NCBI RefSeq assembly: GCF_013376045.1
Contig: NZ_JABMJG010000015.1
Location: 1-64,000, forward strand
DNA from: Variovorax sp. SG517
GTDB taxonomy: Bacteria > Pseudomonadota > Gammaproteobacteria > Burkholderiales > Burkholderiaceae_C
DNA length: 64,000 nt
Reading direction: 5' to 3'
Shown here: positions 33,559-41,664 of the stretch, in pieces
Layout: each line of letters opens with the position of its first letter
How positions within the stretch are numbered: position 1 is the stretch's first letter
Made by a program: the position numbers and the translations under genes
Notes under the pieces: generated by a model
What the model was told of the DNA's origin: nothing
The model's input: the letters and a program-made list of their open reading frames with translations, nothing else
Database searches by the model: none

Positions 33559-34893
33559 ATGCTGAAGAAGATTTCACAAGGCACCGCTGTCATCACTCTG
33601 CTGGCAGCAGCCGGCATAGCGAATGCCGGCGTCTCGGGAGACGAGGCCGCGAAGCTGAAGACGACGTTGACGCCGCTGGGCGCCGAACGGTCCGGTAATG
33701 CCGCGGGAACGATCCCTCCTTGGGACGGCGGCCTCACCAAAGTCGCCAAGCCGGGCGAGCCGGTGGCCGACCAGTTCTCCGACAAGCCGATCCTGACACT
33801 GACCGCCGCGAATTTCGAGCAGTATCAAGCCAACCTCGCGGAGGGCACGATGGCCATGTTCAAGAAGCACTCAGACTTCCGGATGCAGGTCTACAAGACA
33901 CAGCGCACCGCGGCGGCGCCGCAATGGGTCTACGACAACACATTCCGTAACGCGACGGGGGCCAAGAGCACCCAGGGCGGTATCTCCGTCTCCGGCGTGT
34001 ACGGCGGCATTCCCTTTCCCATCCCAAAGACCGGGACCGAGGCGATGTGGAACCACCTTTTGGCCTACCAGGGCGAAGCCACGCGAATCCATTTCCGTGC
34101 CTGGATGGTCGAAGCCAACGGCAAGCGCGTTCTGGCCAGCGAGGGCATCACCGAGCGCCAGTACCCATACTACGATCCCGAATCCAATCTCGAAAAGTCC
34201 GATGGCGTGGCCGGGCTGTCGCGCAATCTCCAGGTCGCGCCGCCATTCAAAGCCGGCGAACAGATCCTGGTGAGGGAACCACTCGACCAGGTCGGCATCG
34301 GCCGCCAATCATGGCAATACCTCGTCGGCCAGCGGCGCGTTCGGCGGGCGCCCAACATCGGATACGACACGCCGAACCTCGTCACGTCGGGCACCACGAT
34401 CTTCGACGAGGTCGCCATGTTCAACGGCGCGATGGACCGCTACGAATGGACGCTGGTGGGAAAGAAGGAGATCTTCATCCCCTACAACCGCAATCGCTTG
34501 TTTCTGGCGCCGGACACCGATGCGCTGACACCCAAGTTCGTCAACCCCGACCTTTCACGCTGGGAACTTCACCGCGTGTGGATCGTGGAGGCGAACCTCG
34601 GGTCCGGCAAGCGGCACGTTTATGCCAAGCGCCGCTTCTACATTGACGAAGATACTTGGGGCGTGATGCTGGCCGAAGCCTACGACGCTCAGGGGCAGTT
34701 GTGGCGCTATTCCGAGAACGTGCCTTTCGCCGCAGGCAATCCGGGACAGGGCTGGGCCGGCGAACTGCAGTTCAACATGCTCGACGGCAGCTATGTTTCC
34801 ACCATCACCATGGTGGAGCCTTTCCGCACGGTGGCCAAGAAGTCGGCCACGTACTTCTCGCCCGAGGCATTGGCGGGGTCGAGCGCTCGCTGA
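33559..34893 (+). CDS. DUF1329 outer-membrane lipoprotein-sorting-like protein
   Basis: A 444-residue exported protein: signal peptide ISQGTAVITLLAAAGIANAG, then the DUF1329 hallmark start (GDEAAKLKTTLTPLGAERSG, GTIPPWDGGL). The LolB/LolA-like half-barrel fold of this family suggests binding of a hydrophobic ligand or lipid in the periplasm. A strong AAGGAG lies upstream of the start. It forms a unit with DUF1302 and, by shared operator, with the RND/YCF48 operon. Confidence 0.88.
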   Translation: MLKKISQGTAVITLLAAAGIANAGVSGDEAAKLKTTLTPLGAERSGNAAGTIPPWDGGLTKVAKPGEPVADQFSDKPILTLTAANFEQYQANLAEGTMAMFKKHSDFRMQVYKTQRTAAAPQWVYDNTFRNATGAKSTQGGISVSGVYGGIPFPIPKTGTEAMWNHLLAYQGEATRIHFRAWMVEANGKRVLASEGITERQYPYYDPESNLEKSDGVAGLSRNLQVAPPFKAGEQILVREPLDQVGIGRQSWQYLVGQRRVRRAPNIGYDTPNLVTSGTTIFDEVAMFNGAMDRYEWTLVGKKEIFIPYNRNRLFLAPDTDALTPKFVNPDLSRWELHRVWIVEANLGSGKRHVYAKRRFYIDEDTWGVMLAEAYDAQGQLWRYSENVPFAAGNPGQGWAGELQFNMLDGSYVSTITMVEPFRTVAKKSATYFSPEALAGSSAR

Positions 34894-34944
34894 GGAAGCC
34901 GATTCACATTCACGCCGCTCAATTCCGTTACCTCAAGGAGGACA

Positions 34945-35925
34945 ATGACGGAAGCAAAGCGCGACAGCGCAGGCAGTCTTCACCTGCCCGCACGCACCAT
35001 TCCAATTCCCGCGCACGTCAGTCCTGAAGCGCAGCGGGCCCTGGCTCAGCCGTGGTCGGAGCGTTGGAATGGCCCGCCGTCGCAGACCTGGCGGGCGGCG
35101 GCGCCTCATCGTGAAGCGGGACGCCGCATGGGCGGAGCTGTTCCGCGCGCCCCCTTCCCTGGTAGCATCGATTCACACCGCGTGCAGGAAGCGGCCGTCT
35201 TCGAATTGAGCCCCGATGCAATCCCAGCCGAGAAGCAGGACCAGGCGATCCTGTATTTGCACGGAGGAGCCTATGTGATGGGTGGCGGCGAGCTGGCCGC
35301 GAAGGCAGCGCAGATGTTCGCCACGCTGAGCGGCACCCGGGTCTTTTCGCTCGATTACCGCATGCCGCCCGATCATCCATATCCCGCTGCCATCGACGAT
35401 ATGGTCGCAGCCTATCGCGAGGTGCTGACGCGGTATGCGCCAGGGAACGTGGTGGTGGCCGGTGTCTCGGCGGGCGGCGGACTGGCGGCGGCGGGTATCC
35501 TGAAGCTGCGCGATCTGGGTCTGCCCCAGCCTGCCGGCGCGATCCTACTGACGCCGGAAGCGGATCTGACCGAAAGCGGAGACGGCTTTGAAACCAATCG
35601 CGGAGTCGACGTCGTCCTGCGCGAGGGGCTGACTGCGTCGATCCTGCTTTATGCATTCGGCCATGACCTGCGCGATCCGTACCTGTCGCCGCTGTTCGGC
35701 GACTTCAGCCGGGGTTTCCCGCCGACGCTGCTGGTTTCCGGCACGCGCGATCAGTTTCTCTCCAACACCGTTCGCTTGCATCGTTTCCTTCGCAAGGCCG
35801 GAATCAGGGCCGATCTGCGCGTCTTTGAGGCGATGCCACGCGGCCGCTTCTCCGGCGCGCCGGAGGACGTGGAGTCGATGGCCGAACAGCTGCGATTCGT
35901 CGATGAGGTGCTGGGGCAAGGCTGA
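34945..35925 (+). CDS. HSL-family alpha/beta hydrolase with altered catalytic His site
   Basis: A 326-residue hydrolase_3 (hormone-sensitive-lipase) family protein. It has the oxyanion motif LYLHGGAYVMGGG, nucleophile Ser in VAGVSAGGGLAAA and acid Asp in SGTRDQFLS. Where the family has the catalytic His (EAMPHxxF), this protein reads FEAMPRGRFSG, so the His is replaced by Arg. Either activity is lost or changed, or a mutation occurred recently. A perfect RBS AAGGAGG is upstream. It is the last gene of the site-3 operon. Confidence 0.82.
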   Translation: MTEAKRDSAGSLHLPARTIPIPAHVSPEAQRALAQPWSERWNGPPSQTWRAAAPHREAGRRMGGAVPRAPFPGSIDSHRVQEAAVFELSPDAIPAEKQDQAILYLHGGAYVMGGGELAAKAAQMFATLSGTRVFSLDYRMPPDHPYPAAIDDMVAAYREVLTRYAPGNVVVAGVSAGGGLAAAGILKLRDLGLPQPAGAILLTPEADLTESGDGFETNRGVDVVLREGLTASILLYAFGHDLRDPYLSPLFGDFSRGFPPTLLVSGTRDQFLSNTVRLHRFLRKAGIRADLRVFEAMPRGRFSGAPEDVESMAEQLRFVDEVLGQG

Positions 35926-35929
35926 CGAG

Positions 35930-36230
35930 GCTCGGAACGCTCGTGTGTGACGGCGTGGCGCTGCGCGCAGTTCTGGAGGAGCTGTATCGGCTGCGAATCG
36001 CGGCGCGTCTTCGTCACGCTGATCCGCCCGCTGGGCGATTTCGATCTGGTCGAGGAAGCTGCACCACCACCGTGCCGTTGGCCGGACAGGTCACCGACGC
36101 CTTGCGCGCCGCGATCCGCACAGGTCATCTGCCGCGCGGCGAGCGGCTGAGCGCGCCCGAGGTGGCGCGGCGCATAGGCGTCTCGCGCCCCCGCGCGCGA
36201 GGCGATGCTGATGCTCGAGCGCGAGGGTTA
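35930..36230 (+). pseudogene. Relics of an ECF-sigma-like and a GntR-like gene
   Basis: Between 35990 and 36060 one frame reads RRVFVTLIRPLGDFDLVEEA, resembling the start of a DUF6596-type ECF sigma factor. From about 36070 another reads PLAGQVTDALRAAIRTGHLP and EVARRIGVSRP, a GntR winged HTH whose continuation (AREAMLMLEREGY) is one frame over. Both are too short and broken to be functional. Confidence 0.45.
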
Positions 36231-37616
36231 TCGACGTGCCTGCTGAGCCAGCCGCCGCCCGACGACGCGACGCACGACATGGCGCTTCAACCCGGCCAGA
36301 ATCCCGCGTTTGTTCAGCTGTTGGAAAAGGCGCTCTCCTGAAGACAGCAGGCGATCGGCGACCTCATCGAGATCGACGCCCAACAACTCGTGGTCACGCT
36401 TGCGCCATTGGCCTGCGATCATGACTGCTTCGATGTTCGCGATGCTAGCGTGCAGTGCCGCGGCTACCGCGTCGTGGGCCGGCCAAAGATTCAAAGCAGT
36501 CGCATCGACTACCGCCAAGTCGGCCTGCATCCCAGGCAGGAGGCGGCCGACATCTTCAGACAAGCCCAGCGCGCGTGCGCCCTCCACCGTGGCCCAAGAC
36601 AGGACTTGCTTGCTGGTAATCGTTGCTTTCCCGGCACCGGCTCCCGTGAGTTGGCGTTGCATCAGGTGATCCATTCCGCGCTGATGCGCCGCAGCTATGC
36701 GCGCGGCAAGCAGGATTTCGCTGGAAACGACGGTGTCAGCGTCCGTTCCGAGCGATGGTGCGGACCCTAGTTTCAGCAGCCGTCCGGTGATCGGGATGCC
36801 ATGTCCTTGGCCGAGCTCATTCTCGGGGGTGATGGTGAAGCTGGCTCCCGCGTCCACAAAGGTCTTAAGCCATTCGTCGCTGAGGTCTGCGCCGTGCACG
36901 ATGTTTGTGCGCGGTCCGATCAGGCGCGCGTCGCGTACCGCCGCCCATGCCGGACTGGGCTGGCCGCCGCTTTGGTGCATGGACACGACGAGGCCGCGCT
37001 CGTTAGCGGCGCGGAAGTCGGCAAGCGCCACCGCCGGTGTCGAATACTGCGGCCCTTTGATCGCCATTCCCAGGGCGAGAAGTCGGTGGCGGCGGATCGG
37101 CCCGTTCAGCAGCGCATCGATTTCGCTCAGCGGATGAGGCGCATCAGCCGCCGAATGGGAAGTTCCGTGCATGAAAACCGCACGGATGCGCGCATCCACC
37201 AACCCTTGCACAGCTTGCGTCGCATGGTCCGGGGACTGCGTGTTGTGGCACCAGTCACCCAGCGTTGTGACACCACAGTTGATCTGGTTCAGTGCGCCCG
37301 CGAACGTGGCGATGCGCATGTCCTCGGGCGCATAGCGTCCCGCCACGCCTCCATGCATGTTGGACAGGTAATCGACCAGCGTCCAGTCCGCGCCCACGCC
37401 GCGCAGCGCGGTTTGCCACGTGTGCAGGTGCGCGTTGATTAGGCCAGGTATGACGATCCGGCCCCGCAGGTCGGCAACCTCGGCACCGTCCGAGGGGAGG
37501 TCCTCGCCGATCGCGGCGATCCGATCGCCTTCGATGAGGATGTCGATCGCCTCGACGTCGGGCCGGCCGGCGGCCATGGTGATGACCTGCGCGCCAGTGA
37601 GAAGCAGCGGTTTCAT
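36228..37616 (-). CDS. Amidohydrolase, ATZ/TRZ-like (metal-dependent)
   Basis: A 462-residue composite-domain amidohydrolase. Metal ligands: HLH in LINAHLHTWQTALRG, His in VVSMHQSGG, His in NIVHGADLSDEW and Asp in LGTDADTVVSSEI. The N- and C-terminal beta-sandwich halves (LRGRIVIPGLIN; LLPGMQADLAVVDA) are present. The family deaminates or dechlorinates heterocycles or hydrolyses cyclic amides. The four-base overlap with the upstream monooxygenase gene places it as the third gene of the site-4 operon. The substrate is not readable; it implies a nitrogen- or halogen-bearing intermediate (inference). Confidence 0.85.
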   Translation of the reverse strand: MKPLLLTGAQVITMAAGRPDVEAIDILIEGDRIAAIGEDLPSDGAEVADLRGRIVIPGLINAHLHTWQTALRGVGADWTLVDYLSNMHGGVAGRYAPEDMRIATFAGALNQINCGVTTLGDWCHNTQSPDHATQAVQGLVDARIRAVFMHGTSHSAADAPHPLSEIDALLNGPIRRHRLLALGMAIKGPQYSTPAVALADFRAANERGLVVSMHQSGGQPSPAWAAVRDARLIGPRTNIVHGADLSDEWLKTFVDAGASFTITPENELGQGHGIPITGRLLKLGSAPSLGTDADTVVSSEILLAARIAAAHQRGMDHLMQRQLTGAGAGKATITSKQVLSWATVEGARALGLSEDVGRLLPGMQADLAVVDATALNLWPAHDAVAAALHASIANIEAVMIAGQWRKRDHELLGVDLDEVADRLLSSGERLFQQLNKRGILAGLKRHVVRRVVGRRLAQQARR

Positions 37617-39208
37617 TTCACGAATCCCATGTCAAATACTCCTGACGCTGACGCAGCGGGGAGGGACCGATCGAAGCGGGGTGTCATGGCTGCCGCTGCG
37701 GCAGCTGTGCCGGAGAGTAGGTCTTTCGTCGCGATATGGCCGATGTAGCCGTCCGGCCTGATCAGCATCAGAGTGTCGCCGGCCACGCCGTAGATTCGCT
37801 CGAACGAACGCAACGAGTCAATCAGCCCGACGTCTGCCACCGCGCCGTTTGCGCTGATCGCGACGCGCTTCAGCGCCGCGCCGCAGCTAGGCCACGGCAG
37901 CCGGGAGAGTTCGTGCGCCGCCCGCGGGCCATATGCGATCGCGGTGAAGTGCCCTCCCCTGAAGACTTCGAAGAGCCGCACCGGCGCGTCGTCGGCGAGC
38001 CGGCGCAGCGGTGCGTCCGGTGCACGGTCACCGGCGCGCAGCGTCCGCGTCACATCGCCGCTGCGGGCCAGGGGTCCACCCTGGTATGTGAGCCGTAGCT
38101 GATGTTCATCCTTGCCGCGGCGCAGACTCGACGGGTCGAGCTTGGCAATGCCCTCGTATTTCCGCGTGGAAAGCCCGAGCACGCCTGCCGCAATCGGCTG
38201 CCGCTCGGCCTCGTAGGTGTCGAGCAGTTCCTGCGGTGCGCCCGCTAGGACCTGCGCAAGCTTCCAGCCGAGGTTGTACGCGTCCTGGATGCCGGTGTTG
38301 AGTCCTTGTGCTCCCGCGGGGGTGTGCACGTGCGCGGCATCGCCTGCGATGAAGACCCGGCCGCGCCTATAGCCTTCGGCCAGCCTGATGTTCGGCCTGA
38401 ATACCGACTGCCACTGCATGCTGTTCAACTGCACGCGCGGATTCCGGATCCGCGACTGGATTCGCTGAGCGATGGCGGGCAGCGCATCCGGCGGCGTTTC
38501 CTGCGGGGACAACCGGATCATCCATTGGAACATCTCGCTGTGCGGCAGAGGGCAAGCGCCGATAAACCGCCCTTTCGCGCCGGGCCAGATGTGCCAGCGG
38601 TCGCGGGAGAGCCCCGAGGTGGCGGCATCCACGATGAGGATGCGGTCCTCCTCATCTGTAGATCCGACAAAGCCCAGCCCGAGCTGTCTTCTGATCGCGC
38701 TCGAACCGCCATCGGCACCGACAAGGTAGCGCGCCGTGATCCGCTGCGGGCCATCCGGAGTCGAAAGCTCGCAGAGTACGCGATCCGGCTCCCGAGTGAA
38801 TGACCGAAGCTCCTTGCGGTACTCGACGCTGCCGCCCAGCCGCTCGAACGCTTCGTGGAGCGCCCGATCAATGCGAAACTGTGGGATCAGCCAGGTGTTG
38901 GGATACGGAACGTCGTCACTGGCCTCGCTCTGACTGAACATTCGCAAGGGGATGGTGAGGGGCCCCAAGTGGATGCCCATCTTGGGATAGAGGCTGCCTC
39001 CGCGCAGGACCTCTTGCAGCACGCCAAGGTCTTCGAATACCTCCATGCTGCGAGGCTGCACGCCTTTAGCGCGTGAGCCGCCGAATGCCTGGGCACCGCG
39101 GTCGATCATCCGGACGCTGATACCCCGACGTGCCAGGTCGATGGCCAGGGCGGTGCCGGTAGGTCCGGCACCGGCGATCAGAACGTCGGCGAATCCATGA
39201 TCTTTCAT
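37613..39208 (-). CDS. FAD-dependent aromatic hydroxylase (PheA/TfdB/MhpA type)
   Basis: A 531-residue class A flavoprotein monooxygenase: FAD GxGxxG in LIAGAGPTGTALAIDLARRG, NADPH/FAD DG motif in YLVGADGGSSAIRR, GD motif in VFIAGDAAHVHTPAGAQGLN, and a C-terminal thioredoxin-like domain with LMLIRPDGYIGHIA. It hydroxylates a phenolic ring ortho or para using NAD(P)H. It overlaps both neighbours by four bases. A fragment of a close relative lies at 24330-24460. Confidence 0.88.
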   Translation of the reverse strand: MKDHGFADVLIAGAGPTGTALAIDLARRGISVRMIDRGAQAFGGSRAKGVQPRSMEVFEDLGVLQEVLRGGSLYPKMGIHLGPLTIPLRMFSQSEASDDVPYPNTWLIPQFRIDRALHEAFERLGGSVEYRKELRSFTREPDRVLCELSTPDGPQRITARYLVGADGGSSAIRRQLGLGFVGSTDEEDRILIVDAATSGLSRDRWHIWPGAKGRFIGACPLPHSEMFQWMIRLSPQETPPDALPAIAQRIQSRIRNPRVQLNSMQWQSVFRPNIRLAEGYRRGRVFIAGDAAHVHTPAGAQGLNTGIQDAYNLGWKLAQVLAGAPQELLDTYEAERQPIAAGVLGLSTRKYEGIAKLDPSSLRRGKDEHQLRLTYQGGPLARSGDVTRTLRAGDRAPDAPLRRLADDAPVRLFEVFRGGHFTAIAYGPRAAHELSRLPWPSCGAALKRVAISANGAVADVGLIDSLRSFERIYGVAGDTLMLIRPDGYIGHIATKDLLSGTAAAAAAMTPRFDRSLPAASASGVFDMGFVK

Positions 39209-40044
39209 TGGGTGAGTCTTTCAGTCTGCTCAAAGGTTTTCAGGAACCGAGCGGACGCGTCAGCGACCCACTGCGGTTGCTCCTCCGGCAGCAGGTGTCC
39301 CGCGTTGGGATGGACCAATTCCTGGGAGCCCCGGATGTCGCGTGCAAAGTGCTGGCCGCCGATCGATCGGCTTCGCAGCACGAGGGTTGGCGCGACAATG
39401 CCTCGGATCTCCGCGCTTCGGTCCGCGTGGTCGATGTTGACCATGTCCACCAGGGCCGAACGGTTGCCGGGAAGATTCGACAGCGCGTGAACCCGGTCGA
39501 TCATGGCGTCGTCGACGATGTTCGAGCCGGGACTGACCAGCTTGCGCAGATTGCCGGCCACTGCGCTACGCGGCATCCATCGGCGCAGCAACGGCTTGAG
39601 CAACGGATTCCGCATGAGCTTGAAGGCAGCGGGCAGCGCCTTTTCCGGGTAGCCCGTTGCGTTAATGAGCACCAGCGCGGTCACGTTGTCCGGATGGTCC
39701 AGCGCAAGGTTCCAGGCGATGTTGCCCCCCAGCGAGTGGCCGACCACGGCGTATTGAGGAACCCCGATCGCATCCATGAACCGGTGCACTGTCGCGGCGT
39801 AAGTGCGAATGCGGTAGTCGCGATCAGCGCGCGGGCCAGACAACCCGAATCCCGGCAGGTCAAGTCGGATGACGTCGCAGAACACGGACATCGCGGCCGA
39901 CACCGCCCCCACGCTGTGCAGCGAGCCGCCGGAGCCGTGGACGACAAGTACCGGTGGCCCGGCACCGGCCCGCTTGTAGTGAATGCGCAGGCCGTCGACG
40001 GCTACGAAGCGGGAGTCCGGCTGCGGGAGAGTCCAGGTCGTCAT
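39205..40044 (-). CDS. Alpha/beta hydrolase, first gene of the site-4 operon
   Basis: A 279-residue hydrolase (MhpC-like layout): HGSGGSLHSVG oxyanion loop, nucleophile Ser in VVGHSLGGNIAWN and His in HPNAGHLLPEEQP. The acid residue position is less clear (LRSRSIGGQHF). I choose ATG 40044; the frame is open to 40110, but the operator and -10 lie at 40045-40065, so a transcript would begin about at this ATG. The mRNA would thus be leaderless. It could be a C-C hydrolase acting on a ring-fission product or an esterase releasing the aromatic substrate. Confidence 0.83.
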   Translation of the reverse strand: MTTWTLPQPDSRFVAVDGLRIHYKRAGAGPPVLVVHGSGGSLHSVGAVSAAMSVFCDVIRLDLPGFGLSGPRADRDYRIRTYAATVHRFMDAIGVPQYAVVGHSLGGNIAWNLALDHPDNVTALVLINATGYPEKALPAAFKLMRNPLLKPLLRRWMPRSAVAGNLRKLVSPGSNIVDDAMIDRVHALSNLPGNRSALVDMVNIDHADRSAEIRGIVAPTLVLRSRSIGGQHFARDIRGSQELVHPNAGHLLPEEQPQWVADASARFLKTFEQTERLTQ

Positions 40045-40082
40045 ATTGGCTACATTGTATCCAATAATTAGACTGCCCTCAA
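40045..40082 (-). promoter_or_regulatory. Regulon operator site 4 with promoter
   Basis: Best copy of the palindrome, 40045-40065: arms ATTGGCTACA and TGTATCCAAT, 9 of 10 pairs matching. On the minus strand: -35 TTGAGG (40082-40077), 17-base gap, -10 TACAAT (40059-40054) within the palindrome. The operator directly touches the start codon of the hydrolase gene. Confidence 0.8.
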
Positions 40083-40171
40083 GGCTCGAGTCACCCGGGA
40101 GAACCCCCACGGAGCCTCGTGCAACGGTATGTCAGCCAGCGCGTCCGGTATGGGAGGCGGGGCCTATCTCC

Positions 40172-41098
40172 TCATCGATCGGTCTCCGGGGGCGCACCGA
40201 AGCTGAACGCGCCTCGGTGAGACAGGCGCAAGAACTCGGAGTCGATCAGCTCTCGAACGAGCGACTGGGCCGGGTTGGGTTGCGGATCGATCCGCGTGGC
40301 CAGCGCCAGCTGGCGGTTGAGCTGCACGCCCGAGATTTCCGAGAGTACGATTTCCGGCAGCGGCCCTTTGGCATCCTTAAATACCGACACGGGCATGATC
40401 GTCGCCCAGCGCCCGCGGGACACCAGTTCGCGGATGGAATCGACGGAGTCGATCTCCGCATGCACGTTCAGCGCCTTACCCAACGCGAGCAGCTGGCTCT
40501 CGACAATCCCCCGGTGCAGGCTCGTCATCAACAAGGGAATCCGGGCGAGTTGCCCGACCTGCACCACCGGATCGACGCGCATGGAGGCGTGCGACACCAG
40601 TGCAAAGGGCTCCGCCAGCAAAGGGTGAAACGACAACGCGCGCCCGGGCTCCGGATTGGTGACCACGGCCATGTCGACGATGCCGCGCTCCAGCCATTCA
40701 AGAAGCGTCGGCGTGAATGCCTCGCGCGCCCGAAGTGTCACCCCATCGAGCATGCGGCTGCAGCTTTCGAACACACCGGGGACCAGAAGGCGCGCCAACG
40801 TGGGCGAGGCACCGACCACCACGGTCGCCTCCTCGCGCAACTGGCCGCGTGCCAGCTTCTGACCCATGCGATCGGATTCGCCGAGCATGCGCTGGGCAGC
40901 CTCGTACACCGTCACGCCCGCCTGCGTCAGCCTCACCCCGCGCGGCAAGCGCTGCAACAAGCGAACCCCCAGCTCGGCCTCCAGATCGCGCATCTGGCGT
41001 GTCAACGCGGGTTGGGCAATCGGTATCGCGGCCGCAGCCGCCGTCAGGCTGCCAGCGTCGGCAACCGCAACGAAATAGCGCAGCGTGCGCAAGTGCAT
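40172..41098 (-). CDS. LysR-family regulator
   Basis: A 308-residue LTTR: N-terminal HTH (FVAVADAGSLTAAAAAIPIA, ALTRQMRDLEAELG) and a full effector domain (VVVGASPTLARLLVPGVFES to the end). The start HLRTLRYFVAVADAGS is typical of the CynR/Nac-like group. It is divergent from the MFS gene at 41665 and probably activates it and the 43.7-49.5 kb genes. A decayed paralogue lies at 42954-43530. Confidence 0.88.
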   Translation of the reverse strand: MHLRTLRYFVAVADAGSLTAAAAAIPIAQPALTRQMRDLEAELGVRLLQRLPRGVRLTQAGVTVYEAAQRMLGESDRMGQKLARGQLREEATVVVGASPTLARLLVPGVFESCSRMLDGVTLRAREAFTPTLLEWLERGIVDMAVVTNPEPGRALSFHPLLAEPFALVSHASMRVDPVVQVGQLARIPLLMTSLHRGIVESQLLALGKALNVHAEIDSVDSIRELVSRGRWATIMPVSVFKDAKGPLPEIVLSEISGVQLNRQLALATRIDPQPNPAQSLVRELIDSEFLRLSHRGAFSFGAPPETDR

Positions 41099-41664
41099 AA
41101 GGGTCTCCTGAATGACCAGCCGCTTGGTATCTCGGAATGATATGGAGAACGCGCCGAGCGAATCGGCGACGACCTATTCCGTTTATCTGCATCACATTCC
41201 TGCATTAGCGCGGATGCAGATTTCGGATGAGGTGTCGCAGATCCGGCCGAATCGGCCGGCGACGTGCTCCGCGGAAGCTCGCAGCGACGAGCACGCGACT
41301 TGCCGCGGCTCAGGCCATGCCGGTACGCCTCCCGCAGCTTGATGCGAGCAAACAGTAAACGTGCAAGCGACATAAGCGTGCGGCTCAGCTGGGGTAGAGC
41401 GTCGACCTGTACTCGCCAAGCCACCCGTCGATCGCGCTGTCGCCCGGGCCGGCCCTGCCGACGAAATGCCGGACTGATATGGCACCCGCGGCAATCGGTA
41501 TTTGTGGGGTTGGCCCTGCCTGCGTAGGCTCGCCGCGCTGACGATCGCTGGTGGACGCGCCGCGGCATCTTCTCGCCAGTTGGCGCGGCCGTTAAGAACC
41601 GGCGGCTTGCCAGGTCGGCTCAACAGTTACCCCCTACTCCAACGCCTTCGAAAGGAATCCGATC
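41099..41664. promoter_or_regulatory. Divergent LysR/MFS intergenic region with dyads
   Basis: 565 bases with no supported gene. A dyad TATC-N7-GATA lies at 41128-41142 (contains a T-N11-A match to LTTR boxes). A perfect 9-base inverted repeat ATCTGCATC (41185-41193) and GATGCAGAT (41213-41221) has a 19-base spacer. TGATATGGCAC occurs at about 41475 and again near 43561 upstream of the Ldh2 gene. Confidence 0.45.

Noticed and set aside
39208..40071. Plus-strand ORF opposite the alpha/beta hydrolase
   Set aside because: Shadow frame; composition typical of antisense GC-rich genes.
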